DNA of 64,000 bases. Origin: Amycolatopsis camponoti (lineage in GTDB: Bacteria; Actinomycetota; Actinomycetes; Mycobacteriales; Pseudonocardiaceae). Under the pieces are notes generated by a model that made no database searches, was not told the origin of the DNA, and was given only the letters and a program-made list of their open reading frames with translations. The position numbers and the translations under genes are program-made. Below, piece after piece: positions 42,172 to 50,661 of this stretch (position 1 is its first letter; every line of letters begins with the position of its first letter). The stretch covers positions 2,065,841-2,129,840 of the forward strand of contig NZ_CABVGP010000003.1 of the NCBI RefSeq assembly GCF_902497555.1. The letters run 5' to 3'.

Positions 42172-43413
42172 TCAGGTCAGCAGCCCCAAGCTCAGCCACA
42201 ACGCCCCGGTCGCCGCCACCAGGCACAGGGGCGTGGTGATCGCCCCCAGTGCGTGGAACGTCTTCGCCGACGGGTGCTCCGGCAGCGTGCGGCGCCACAG
42301 CAGCGTCGCCAGTGAGCCCAGGTAGCTCGCGTTCGGGCCGATGTTGACCCCCAGGAGCACCGCCAGCAGCACTCCCGGCGCCGGGTGCGGGCCCAGGACG
42401 GACAGCAGGATCAGCGTCGCCGGGAGGTTGTTGACCAGGTTGGCCAGCAGCGCCGCCACCCCGGCCGCGACCAGCAGGTCCACCAGGCCCGCCGACGACG
42501 GCAGGACGTCGCGCAGCAGGCCGCCGAGCAGGTGCTCCGAGACCGCCTCGACCACGACCGCCAGGCCCAGCACGAACAGGCACAGCTGCGGCGCCGCTTC
42601 GGTCACCAGCTGCCACGGCTTGATCGTGCCCCGCGCCAGGGCGCGGGTGCCGAGGATCAGCGCGGCCAGCGCCGCGATCCACACGGGCTCGACGTGGCCC
42701 AGCGGGCCCAGCGCGAAGCCGGCCAGGGTCAGGCCCAGGATGACCAGCGCGAACGTCGGCGTCTCCAGGTGCTGCTTCGGCTCGGCGGTCTCGCGCGGAC
42801 GGAGGTCGGCGGCGAAGAACCGCAGGAACACCAGCAGTTCGATGGCGATCGTGACCATCCACGGCAACGCCATCGCCGCGGTGAACCCGGCGAACGTCAG
42901 CCCCGAGGCGCCGAACGCGAGCAGGTTCGTCAGGTTGGACACCGGCAGCAGCGTCGACGCCGAGTTCGCCAGGTGCGCGCAGGCGTAGACGTGCGGGCGG
43001 GGTGGGAGACGCAGGCTCGTCGCCGTCGCCAGAACCACCGGGGTGAGCAGGACGACCGTGGCGTCCAGGCTGAGGACGGCGGTCACTCCGGACGCCGCCG
43101 CGAAGGTGAGCACGAGCAGCCGCCGCGGCTTGCCGTGGCAGGCCTCGGCCAGGCGGTTCCCGAGCCAGGTGAAGACACCGTCGACACTGGCCAAAAAGGA
43201 CAAAAGCAGGATCGCGGCCAGGAAGCCCAGCGTCGGGAGGATCTCGACAGCGCGCTGCCCGGCCGCTTCCGGCCGCACGAGCCCCAGCAGCAGCACGAGG
43301 CCGGCCGCCGGCACCGCGGCGACGGCTTCGGGCCAGCCGCGCGGCCGCACGATCGCGAAGACCAGCACGGCGGCCAGCAGTATCAGGCTTCCCGCGCCTG
43401 CCCAGAAGTTCAC
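42172..43413 (-). CDS. ArsB/NhaD-type ion transporter (IT superfamily)
   Basis: 413 residues from the GTG at 43413, with about 11 TM helices. Two inverted halves each carry a re-entrant signature: DATVVLLTPVVLATATSL with NSASTLLPVSNLTNLLAF in the first, and LANLVNNLPATLILLSVLG with GVNIGPNASYLGSLATLLW in the second. This matches the ArsB/SLC13 group, which exports arsenite or exchanges Na+/H+. No arsenic resistance genes (arsC, a metal-binding ArsR) are near, so the substrate is uncertain. It lies 88 bp downstream of sfnG on the same strand. Confidence 0.85.
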   Translation of the reverse strand: MNFWAGAGSLILLAAVLVFAIVRPRGWPEAVAAVPAAGLVLLLGLVRPEAAGQRAVEILPTLGFLAAILLLSFLASVDGVFTWLGNRLAEACHGKPRRLLVLTFAAASGVTAVLSLDATVVLLTPVVLATATSLRLPPRPHVYACAHLANSASTLLPVSNLTNLLAFGASGLTFAGFTAAMALPWMVTIAIELLVFLRFFAADLRPRETAEPKQHLETPTFALVILGLTLAGFALGPLGHVEPVWIAALAALILGTRALARGTIKPWQLVTEAAPQLCLFVLGLAVVVEAVSEHLLGGLLRDVLPSSAGLVDLLVAAGVAALLANLVNNLPATLILLSVLGPHPAPGVLLAVLLGVNIGPNASYLGSLATLLWRRTLPEHPSAKTFHALGAITTPLCLVAATGALWLSLGLLT

Positions 43414-43501
43414 CGGCTCACGCTAGCCGACGGTTTCGCCCACCGGTTTTGTCGGTGCTCTCGGGTAGCGTCGAGAACGGGGGCGCCCCGACGGTCCCGG
43501 G

Positions 43502-44614
43502 TCAGACGCCGAGCGGCTCCGGGGTGGCCGCGCCGCGCGCCAGGTCCTGCTCCTTCGCCCGGATCACCGGCAGCACGTGCTTGCCGAAGTGCTCGACGTC
43601 CTCCAGGTAGTGCAGGAACCCGAGCAGCAACAGCGAAGCGCCGCGCTTCTTGTACTCGATCGCCCGGTCGGCGATCTGCTCGGGCGTGCCGATCAGCTTC
43701 GTGCGGAAGCCGTCGTTGTACTGCACCAGGTCCTCGAACTCCGAGTCCGCCCACATGCCCTTGGCGTCCGAAGTGGACTTTCCCGCCTGCGCCACCGCCG
43801 ACCGGAACCCCTCCACCGCCTCGACGTTGGCCTTCGCGACGATCTCCTGCAGGACCGCGCGAGCTTCACTCTCCGACTCGCGGGCGATGACGAACCCGTT
43901 GAGTCCGAATCGGACAGTGCGCGCGTTCGAAGCCGCGTACCCCCGCACCTCCGCAACCTGCTCGCTGAAGCCGTCGAAGTCCTTGCCGTTGCTGAAGTAC
44001 CAGTCCGACACGCTCCCGGCGAGCTTGCGCGCCGCCGTCGAGTTGCCGCCCTGGAAGATCTCGGGGTGCGGGGCCGCCACCGGCTTCGGCTTGATGTCGA
44101 AGTCGTGGATCCGGTAGAAGTCGCCGCGGAACTCGGCGTGGTCGTTCGTCCACAGCTCGCGCAGCACGCGGATGAACTCCTCGGACCGGCGGTAACGCTC
44201 GTCGTGCTCCAGCCACGGCTCGCCGAGGCCGGTGAACTCGCCCTTGAACCAGCCGCTCACCACGTTGACCGCCGCGCGCCCGCCGGAGATCACGTCGGCG
44301 CTGGCGATGAACTTCGCCAGCACACCGGGGTGCCACAGTCCGGGGTGGACGGCCGCGATCACCTTGAGCCGCTGCGTCGCGAGCAGCAGCGCCAGGCTGA
44401 ACCCGGTGGACTCGTGCTGGTACGAGGCGCCGTAGCTGGCCGTGTAGCGCACCTGCGAAAGCGCGTACTCGAACCCGCTGTTCTCGGCCAGGACAGCCAG
44501 GTCTCTGTTGTACTCGTAGCCCCAGTCCGTCCGCTGTTCGATGTCGGACGTGACGAGGCCACCACTCACGTTCGGGACCCAGTAGGCGAATTTCAACGGC
44601 TCTTCGAGCGACAT
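43502..44614 (-). CDS. sfnG: FMN-dependent dimethylsulfone monooxygenase, SfnG type
   Basis: 370 residues, a luciferase-like TIM barrel that oxidises dimethylsulfone to methanesulfinate with reduced flavin, part of organosulfur scavenging. The sequence carries many SfnG signatures: LKFAYWVPNVSGGLV, DWGYEYNRDLA, ALSQVRYTASYGASYQHEST, AAVHPGLWHPGVLAKFIAS, NVVSGWFKGEFT and WYFSNGKDFDGF. A separate flavin reductase is required; none is adjacent, although a ferredoxin/reductase operon lies about 5 kb away. It is the last gene of a minus-strand run led by an ECF sigma factor, 57 bp after the LuxR-type regulator. Confidence 0.92.
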   Translation of the reverse strand: MSLEEPLKFAYWVPNVSGGLVTSDIEQRTDWGYEYNRDLAVLAENSGFEYALSQVRYTASYGASYQHESTGFSLALLLATQRLKVIAAVHPGLWHPGVLAKFIASADVISGGRAAVNVVSGWFKGEFTGLGEPWLEHDERYRRSEEFIRVLRELWTNDHAEFRGDFYRIHDFDIKPKPVAAPHPEIFQGGNSTAARKLAGSVSDWYFSNGKDFDGFSEQVAEVRGYAASNARTVRFGLNGFVIARESESEARAVLQEIVAKANVEAVEGFRSAVAQAGKSTSDAKGMWADSEFEDLVQYNDGFRTKLIGTPEQIADRAIEYKKRGASLLLLGFLHYLEDVEHFGKHVLPVIRAKEQDLARGAATPEPLGV

Positions 44615-44671
44615 GGCCCGAGTAGAGCAACGACGCCGGAGCCGGTCAACGCGCGTCCACGCGGTGGGAAC

Positions 44672-47500
44672 TCACCCGCCGCGCTGGGACTTCGCCAGTG
44701 CGCCACCGAGTTCCGCGCGGCCGGGGATGCCGAGCTTGCGGTACGCGCCGGACAGGTGCAGCTCCACCGTCCGCCGCGTGAGGTGCAGCGCGGTCGCGAT
44801 CTCCCGGTTCGTCAGCCCCTGCGCGGCCATGACGGCGATCCGGTTCTCCTGCCGCGTCAAGCCGTGCTCGTTGTCCTTGGCCGGCGTCAACGTCCGCCGC
44901 GCCGACCGCAGCTCCTCCGCCGCACGCCGGGCGAGCGGACGCGCGCCGCAGTGCTCGCTCAGCTCCACCGCCTGCCGCAGGGTCTCGATGGCCTTTTCGG
45001 ACTGGCCGTGGCGTGCCTGCAGCGTGCCGAGCTCGGTCAGCGCCGTCGCCAGCTGGAGGCGGGCCGGGGACGAGCCGAGCGTCGTGATCGACTTGTTCAG
45101 CGCCCGCTCGGCTTCGTCGTCCTCGCGGACGAGCCCCATCGTCGTCAGGGCCGTGCCCAGCGGCCGCGCCGCGCCCCAGCGGGCGGACGCGTTCATGTCC
45201 TCTTCGGCCAAGCGGGCCGCGTCGTCGGCCTGGCCCAGCGCCAGCGCGGCCCGCGCCGCGTGGGCGCGCCACGGCACGAAACCCGGGAACCGCATGCCGT
45301 GGTGGGCGAGCCTCCGGCCGCAGCTGAGCAGGTCTTCGAACCCGAAGCGGGTGTACCCGGTCGCGACGCGCAGGCGGCCGCGCGCGTAGAGGAGGTAGGT
45401 GTGGGTGAACAGGCCCTGGCTCGCGACGAAGTCCATCCGGTCCAGCAGCGACGTCGCCGCCTCGAACCGGCCCAGGTCCACCCAGCATTCGACGAGCTTC
45501 GCCGCGCACAGCACGCCGACCGGGCACGTCGTCGTCCCGCCGCGCTCGTCGAAGCGGCGCAGCAGCGACTCGAAGTGCACGCTCGCCCGCTGCAGGTCGC
45601 CGCTGGCCTGCAGTGCGATCCCGCGGGCCAGGGTGGGCAGCGCGCCGTGCGGGATGTGCACGTCCCACGGCTCGCGCTCGACGTCGAGGACGCGGCACAG
45701 CCGGTCGACGAGCGTCGGCTCGTCCGCGAGCACCGCGGTGGCCAGCGTGAAGAAGTAGTGCTGCTCGAACAGTTCGGGCTCGTCGCCGGCCGGGTCCGGG
45801 GCGGCGGCGCCCGCGGTGAGGCTCAGCGCGTCCGCGAAGTGCCCGACGGCGTCCGGCGCCGACTCGCCGCTGCGGACGGCGTCCAGCGCCAGCAACGCCG
45901 AGCGGCTGCGCTGCGCCGCCGGGTCGGTCAGCGGCGCCCACTGCTCCTCGAAGTCGCGGAACTCCGGCGGCGGGCCGAGCCGGCTGCCGGCCTCGGCGAG
46001 GTAGGTCATGCACAGCAGCGGCCAGACGGCGTCCGGGCCGCCGGCGTCGAGCCGGGCGGCGATCTGGCCGGCCGCGCTGATCGCGAGCCGCGCGTCCTGG
46101 CCGCCGCAGAGCGACAGCAGCATCGCCGAGGCGATGAACGCGGCCGTGTCGCGGTTGCCGATGGTGTCGACGGCCTCCCGCACCCGCTGCGCCGCGGCGG
46201 GCGGGTCGACCTGGAACTCCGCGTGGGCCAGCTGCAGCAGCACGGCCACCCGCCGCCCCGACGTCAGCCGCTCCTCCAGCGCCCGCCGCAGGTGCCGCGA
46301 GGCGAGCTCGGGCCGGCCGGAGAACACGGCGTTGCGCGCGCTCAGCCGCAGGACGTCCACGCCCCACGGGATCCGGATCGACGTCGCTTCGAGCAGGTGC
46401 GCGGCGACGCGCTCGACCGGCGCACCGGTCTCCGACAGCAGCTTCGCCGCCCGCGCGTGGTTGACCGCCCGCGTCGTCTTCGGCATGTCCCGCAGCACGG
46501 AGTTGCGGACGAACGGGTAGGTCAGCGTCGGTGCGTTGCTGTTGTTCAGCACGTGCAGCCGGACCATCGTGTCGATCGCCTGCAGCGCGTCGAGCTCGTC
46601 GACGCCGGCGAGCTGGGCCAGCAGGTCGAAGCCGGCGTCCTCGCCGAGGATCGCGGCCGCGTGCAGGATCGCCGGCGCGTCCGGGAACTCCGCCATCCGC
46701 GTGTGGAGCACCTGCCCGATCAGCGACGAGCCGAGCTCGTGCGGGTCCGCGCCGGGCAGCAGCCGCGGCCGCAGCGCCTGCAGCAGGTACGGGTTGCCGC
46801 CGGTCGCCTCGCGGCAGGCGGTCGCGAGCTCGCCCGGCGCGAGGCCGAGGATCTCCGCCGCGCCCGCGTCGCCGAGGCCGTTCAGGGTGATCGTCGCCGG
46901 CGTGCAGCCGGCCATCTCCAGCAGCGCGACCTCGCGGTGCGGCGGGTGGCCGATCAGGGAGGTGAGTATGATCAACACCGGCAGGTCGAGCACGCGGTGC
47001 CGGATGTAGGCGAGGCACCGCATCGACCAGGCGTCGGCGAGGTGCACGTTGTCGATGCCGAGGAACAGCGGGCCCCGCTCGGTCGCGTCCCGGATGATCC
47101 GGAAGAAGAGGTCGAGCGCTTCGCTCTCGCCGGCCGGCCCGCAGAGGTCGGCGACGGGCGGGCGCGGGGCACCGGGATCGTCGAGCGCGTCGGCCAGCTG
47201 GCGGGCGACCCCGCCGGGCAGGTGGCTCTCCAGCCGCGACCCGGTGGCGACCGCGACGGTGAAGCCGGCGTCCGCGGCGAGCGCCGCGGCGGTGTGGAGC
47301 GTGGCGGTCTTGCCCATGCCGAACTCGCCGACCAGCACCGCGCTCGCGGCCGTGCCGTCCAGCGCGAGGGGGAACAGGCTGGTCAGGCGGCTGAGCTCGG
47401 GCTCGCGGCCGGGGAGCCGCGGAGCGGGGCGCTTCGGTACCGAAGCCCCGCTGACGGGATGCTCGGGATTTACTTCGGTATCCACCGTAAGGACTTTCAT
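44672..47500 (-). CDS. Large ATP-binding LuxR-type regulator (LAL-like)
   Basis: 942 residues from the ATG at 47500. An N-terminal AAA/NACHT-like ATPase carries Walker A GEFGMGKTAT (58-67) and Walker B-like LFLGIDNVHLAD. A long alpha-helical TPR-like middle region (about 330-870) follows, then a C-terminal LuxR HTH (LTRQENRIAVMAAQGLTNRE, then LTRRTVELHLSGAYRKLGI). Such proteins are ATP-dependent activators of catabolic or secondary-metabolic genes. It lies 16 nt downstream of the anti-sigma gene and 57 nt upstream of sfnG on the same strand, which suggests one transcription unit and a link to sulfur or stress control (inference). Confidence 0.9.
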   Translation of the reverse strand: MKVLTVDTEVNPEHPVSGASVPKRPAPRLPGREPELSRLTSLFPLALDGTAASAVLVGEFGMGKTATLHTAAALAADAGFTVAVATGSRLESHLPGGVARQLADALDDPGAPRPPVADLCGPAGESEALDLFFRIIRDATERGPLFLGIDNVHLADAWSMRCLAYIRHRVLDLPVLIILTSLIGHPPHREVALLEMAGCTPATITLNGLGDAGAAEILGLAPGELATACREATGGNPYLLQALRPRLLPGADPHELGSSLIGQVLHTRMAEFPDAPAILHAAAILGEDAGFDLLAQLAGVDELDALQAIDTMVRLHVLNNSNAPTLTYPFVRNSVLRDMPKTTRAVNHARAAKLLSETGAPVERVAAHLLEATSIRIPWGVDVLRLSARNAVFSGRPELASRHLRRALEERLTSGRRVAVLLQLAHAEFQVDPPAAAQRVREAVDTIGNRDTAAFIASAMLLSLCGGQDARLAISAAGQIAARLDAGGPDAVWPLLCMTYLAEAGSRLGPPPEFRDFEEQWAPLTDPAAQRSRSALLALDAVRSGESAPDAVGHFADALSLTAGAAAPDPAGDEPELFEQHYFFTLATAVLADEPTLVDRLCRVLDVEREPWDVHIPHGALPTLARGIALQASGDLQRASVHFESLLRRFDERGGTTTCPVGVLCAAKLVECWVDLGRFEAATSLLDRMDFVASQGLFTHTYLLYARGRLRVATGYTRFGFEDLLSCGRRLAHHGMRFPGFVPWRAHAARAALALGQADDAARLAEEDMNASARWGAARPLGTALTTMGLVREDDEAERALNKSITTLGSSPARLQLATALTELGTLQARHGQSEKAIETLRQAVELSEHCGARPLARRAAEELRSARRTLTPAKDNEHGLTRQENRIAVMAAQGLTNREIATALHLTRRTVELHLSGAYRKLGIPGRAELGGALAKSQRGG

Positions 47501-47516
47501 GTTGGGTTGGGGCAGA

Positions 47517-48365
47517 CTACTGGAAACCGGCTGACCACGGGAGATCCCGCAGGTCATGGCCGGTACCGGCCACAACCTGAGCAGGGGAGACGATGGACGC
47601 AGCGAAAGCGGACCAGGTCCTCGCGACGGCCGGCCGGGCCGCGCAGACGATCGTCCCGCCCAGCAGGAGCACGCCGGCGACCATCCCCCGCCGGCGGGAG
47701 AACACCCACGGCTTTCGCCGCCGGGCGGACCCCTCGCTCGGCGGCGGGTAGCCGACGCCGGCCGCGCCGGGCCGCTGCTGGGTGGAGCCGGGGACCGGGT
47801 CGCCGGTAGCCGGTGGGCCGCCGGAGGCGGAGACGCTGCCGGAGGCCGGGGCACCGGGGCCGGGGGAACCATCGGGAGCCGGGACACCGGTACCAGCGGG
47901 GCCACCGAGGGCCGGGGCGCCGGCACCGAGAGAACCACCGAAGGCCGGGGCACCGGCACCAGGAGAACCATCGGGAGCCGGGGCACCGGCACCAGCGGGA
48001 CCACCGAGGGCCGGGGCACCGGCACCGGGAGAACCACCGAAGGCCGGGGCACCGGCATCGGCGGAGCCACCGGAGGCGGGCAAACCGTGGTCGGCGGGAC
48101 TACCGAGGGCCGGGGAGCCGGAACCACCGGAAGCCGGGGCACCGGCACCGACCGGCCCGCCGGAGACCGGGGGACCACCGGGAGGGGAACCGCCGCCCGG
48201 CAGGTAGCCGAGCCGGGCCGCCTCCGCCAGCGCCGCGGACACCGGGTGGAAGCCGGTGAGCAGTTCGCGGCACCGGGGACACTCCGCGAGGTGGGTTTCG
48301 AACTCTCCCGCATCGTCGAGGACGCCGAGTTCGTAAGCCGCGGCGTCGCGGTGCCTCGCCCTCAT
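47517..48365 (-). CDS. Zinc-finger anti-sigma factor with repeat linker
   Basis: 282 residues. The N-terminal anti-sigma domain has the ZAS motif HLAECPRC (His25, Cys29, Cys32). A roughly 160-residue Gly/Pro/Ala/Ser linker built of 11-residue repeats (type GGSPGAGAPAL) follows. One TM helix (about 228-248, MVAGVLLLGGTIVCAARPAV) precedes a short extracytoplasmic tail. Its start overlaps the sigma-factor stop (ATGA), the standard pairing: it should sequester the ECF sigma at the membrane until a signal releases it. The repetitive linker is unusual in length. Confidence 0.9.
   Translation of the reverse strand: MRARHRDAAAYELGVLDDAGEFETHLAECPRCRELLTGFHPVSAALAEAARLGYLPGGGSPPGGPPVSGGPVGAGAPASGGSGSPALGSPADHGLPASGGSADAGAPAFGGSPGAGAPALGGPAGAGAPAPDGSPGAGAPAFGGSLGAGAPALGGPAGTGVPAPDGSPGPGAPASGSVSASGGPPATGDPVPGSTQQRPGAAGVGYPPPSEGSARRRKPWVFSRRRGMVAGVLLLGGTIVCAARPAVARTWSAFAASIVSPAQVVAGTGHDLRDLPWSAGFQ
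47845..48075 (-). repeat. 33-bp tandem repeat inside the anti-sigma gene
   Basis: Seven units begin with GCCGGGGCACCGG or a close variant (plus-strand reading) at 47845, 47878, 47911, 47944, 47977, 48010 and 48043, a constant 33-bp period. Each codes for 11 residues, so changes in copy number keep the frame. More degenerate units continue on both sides. Confidence 0.88.
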
Positions 48366-48940
48366 CGCACCGTCACTTCCCCGAGCGCTTTACGCAATTG
48401 CCGCATCGCCGTGTACAACCGCGATTTGACGGTTCCCTCAGGAATTCCCAGAATTGTCGCCGCCTGCCGGACGGTGTTTCCGGCGAGATATGTCTCGGCG
48501 ATGACGGACTGATATTTCTCGTCCAGTGCCGACATTGCCCGGCTAATCGTTAGTGCGGCTAACGAACTGTCCGCGCGATCGGTGGACTCGGCGTTTTCCG
48601 GGATCTCCAGAGCGACCTCCTGCGGGCGGACCCGGCGATTTCGCCAGCCGTCGATGACGATCCGGCGCGCCACCGTGAGGAGCCAGCCGCGCAGCATTCC
48701 GGGCTCGCGTTCGAGCGTGCCGGAGTGCTGCCACGCGCGGATCATGGTCTCCTGCACGACGTCTTCGGTCCACTGCCGGTCGTGGTTCGTCAGGGCCAGT
48801 ACCTGCGAAAATAAGGTGGCGCGGAAGTCCTTGTACAGCAGCGGGACGAGGTCGTCTCCCGTGTCGGGGCGTGCTTCGACCGCCGTTGCGGACGAAGTGC
48901 GGCCGACGTGACCGAGACTTTCTCTGCCCAGTGCTTCCAT
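48362..48940 (-). CDS. ECF RNA polymerase sigma factor
   Basis: 192 residues. Region 2 spans about 28-95 (LVPLLYKDFRATLFSQVLAL, then WTEDVVQETMIRAWQHSGTL) and binds core polymerase and the -10 element. Region 4 spans about 135-185 (LDEKYQSVIAETYLAGNTVR, then LGIPEGTVKSRLYTAMRQL) and reads the -35. A 27-residue N-terminal extension precedes region 2. It is co-transcribed with its anti-sigma factor and probably autoregulated from the AT-rich region 48941-49177. The downstream LuxR-type regulator and sfnG may be part of its regulon. Confidence 0.94.
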   Translation of the reverse strand: MEALGRESLGHVGRTSSATAVEARPDTGDDLVPLLYKDFRATLFSQVLALTNHDRQWTEDVVQETMIRAWQHSGTLEREPGMLRGWLLTVARRIVIDGWRNRRVRPQEVALEIPENAESTDRADSSLAALTISRAMSALDEKYQSVIAETYLAGNTVRQAATILGIPEGTVKSRLYTAMRQLRKALGEVTVR

Positions 48941-49177
48941 AAAGCTCGCAACCTCACCTGACTGGCGGACCGTGGGGCCATCGGAGCGTAGCGCAAAAGC
49001 ACTTAATAGGCCATATGCATTAGTTTCCGTGCCCCATTAGGCCATGCGCGCCGCAGAGGGGGTTCAAATTGTGTCTTGTGATTTACATCACAGTCACTAA
49101 AAGGTGACGAAGAGAACCGGTGAACGCCGTTCTTCCGTAACCCCCGGTGAGACGTTCTTCACGAAGGGACAACGGGG
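48941..49177. promoter_or_regulatory. AT-rich divergent control region with palindromes
   Basis: This 237-bp gap between the sigma-factor gene (minus) and the redox operon (plus) is much richer in A+T than its surroundings. It holds TAGGCCAT twice (49007-49014 and 49038-49045). It also holds a CRP-like palindrome, TGTGATTTACATCACA (49077-49092), and directly after it GTCAC-N6-GTGAC (49093-49108). The last two lie 70-100 nt before the DUF4142 start and suit control by a Crp/Fnr- or GlxR-type regulator (inference). Confidence 0.6.
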
Positions 49178-49846
49178 ATGCCGTTCCGATTCGTGGCCTT
49201 GTTCGCCGCCACGACCGCGCTCGTGCTCGGCTGCGCCCTGCCCGCGTCCGCCGGCGAGCTGCAGCAGACCGACCGCACTTTGCTGGCGCGCCTGAAGCAG
49301 CACACGCTGTGGGCCACGCCGGCGAGCAGGCTCGCCGCCGAGCGCGCCACCAACCGGCGCGTGCGCGCGGTCGCCGTCCGCATCGCCGACGACCAGGCCC
49401 GCCTCGACGTCGCCCTGCGCGCGGTCGCCGACCGGCTCGCCATCGCCCTCCCCGCCGAGCCGACCGAGCAGGAACGCCGGTGGGCCGGCGAGCTGTCCGG
49501 TGACTCCGGCGACGCGTTCGACCGCGCCTACGTCAACCGCCTGCGCGCCGAGTACGGGTCCCTCTTCGGGCTCGCCTCCGACGTCCGCGCCGGCACCCGC
49601 GACGACGACGTCCGCGCGTTCGCCCAGACCGCCGTCGACACCTCGCTCGGGCACCTGACGCTCCTCGAGAGCACCGGGCTCGCCGAGACCACTTCCCTGC
49701 TCGTCTCCGCCACCGAGGACGACACCCTCGGTGGCGGGGACCTCGCTTTCGGGGCCGCTTTCGTGGCGTTCGCCGCCGTCGCCACGTTCGGCCTGCTCCG
49801 CCTGCTCGGAACCCCCGGCAGGACCCAGCCGCGCACCCGGAGGTAA
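49178..49846 (+). CDS. DUF4142 family exported protein with C-terminal TM
   Basis: 222 residues. A signal peptide (about 1-25, LVLGCALPASAG) leads to a helical DUF4142 domain (LLARLKQHTLWATPASRLAA, then FDRAYVNRLRAEYGSLFGLA and HLTLLESTGL) and a C-terminal TM (about 193-212). DUF4142 is a ferritin-like-fold family of envelope proteins of unknown role. The start is the ATG at 49178, after AACGGGG. First gene of a three-gene unit with a ferric-reductase/ferredoxin fusion and its reductase, which suggests an envelope redox or iron task. Confidence 0.82.
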   Translation: MPFRFVALFAATTALVLGCALPASAGELQQTDRTLLARLKQHTLWATPASRLAAERATNRRVRAVAVRIADDQARLDVALRAVADRLAIALPAEPTEQERRWAGELSGDSGDAFDRAYVNRLRAEYGSLFGLASDVRAGTRDDDVRAFAQTAVDTSLGHLTLLESTGLAETTSLLVSATEDDTLGGGDLAFGAAFVAFAAVATFGLLRLLGTPGRTQPRTRR

Positions 49847-49854
49847 GCCCGTCC

Positions 49855-50661
49855 ATGTCCCCGTCCGCCGCGCTGTTCCCGGTGTCGCCGCACGACACCG
49901 GGATCGCCCAGGCCGCCGCGCTGTCCGGCCGCCTCACCTACCTCTGCATGTGCCTCACCCTGTGCTGGGGCGTGCTGGCCGCCACCGGCTGGGTCCGCCG
50001 GTTCAGCGGCCAGGACGCGCTGCGCGCCGGGCACGTCCTGCTCGCCGCGTTCACCCTCGCCACCGGCACCCTGCACGGGCTGACGTTCCTCTTCCTCGAG
50101 GACGACCCGTTCGGCGTCGCCGACCTGCTGCTCCCGTTCTACGACGGCACGCCCCGGCACGCGCTCGGCATCGCGGGCCTCGAGCTCGTCATCGCCGTGT
50201 CGATCACCGCGGGCCTGCGGCGCGGCAAGCGCGAAGGCCGCTGGCTGCGCTTCCACCAGCTCGGCTACCTCGCCATCGGGCTGCTGGCCGTGCACGCCTG
50301 GCTCGGCGCGATCTCGAGCGGGCACCTTTCGGTCGTCTGGCTCGCCGGGATCACGCTGCTCGTGCCGCCGGTGGTGCTGTCCGCGCTGCGGGTGCTGCCC
50401 ACCTCGGCCCTCGTCCGGGCCGGGCTGATCGAGCCCGCGCCCGAAGAACCCGAGCTCGCGTCGCTGCGCATCGACGTCGACAGCCACCGCTGCCACGCCT
50501 ACGGCGTCTGCCAGTCCGAGGCGCCGGGGGTCTTCCAGCTCGGCCACGACGGGCAGCTGGAGTACGAGAAACGGCCGGGAGCCGGGGAAACGCCGAACGT
50601 CCGCGCGGCCGCGCGCGCCTGTCCCATGCGAGCCATCCACCTGTTGGGAGCCACCTCGTGA
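49855..50661 (+). CDS. Ferric-reductase-like membrane domain fused to 3Fe-4S ferredoxin
   Basis: 268 residues. Residues about 20-185 form five to six TM helices with paired His (GTLHGLTFLF, RFHQLGYLAIGLLAVHAWLG) as in b-haem ferric reductase/cytochrome b561-type domains. The C-terminal 70 residues are a single-cluster ferredoxin, CHAYGVCQSEAPGVF followed by ACPMRAIH (C-x5-C and CP), the 3Fe-4S type usually serving P450s. Electrons could pass from the adjacent FAD reductase through the ferredoxin to the membrane haem. The fusion is the notable feature. The next gene starts inside its stop (GTGA). Confidence 0.82.
   Translation: MSPSAALFPVSPHDTGIAQAAALSGRLTYLCMCLTLCWGVLAATGWVRRFSGQDALRAGHVLLAAFTLATGTLHGLTFLFLEDDPFGVADLLLPFYDGTPRHALGIAGLELVIAVSITAGLRRGKREGRWLRFHQLGYLAIGLLAVHAWLGAISSGHLSVVWLAGITLLVPPVVLSALRVLPTSALVRAGLIEPAPEEPELASLRIDVDSHRCHAYGVCQSEAPGVFQLGHDGQLEYEKRPGAGETPNVRAAARACPMRAIHLLGATS

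Noticed and set aside
42172..43413. Arsenic resistance operon
   Set aside because: The transporter is ArsB/NhaD-like, but no arsenate reductase, arsenic-sensing regulator or arsA is nearby, so the specific function is not supported.
44646..47809. Plus-strand frame of about 1400 codons and a second minus-strand frame across the LuxR-type regulator gene
   Set aside because: The regulator has intact Walker A and a C-terminal HTH in its own frame; the alternative frames are Arg/Ala/Gly-rich without domains.
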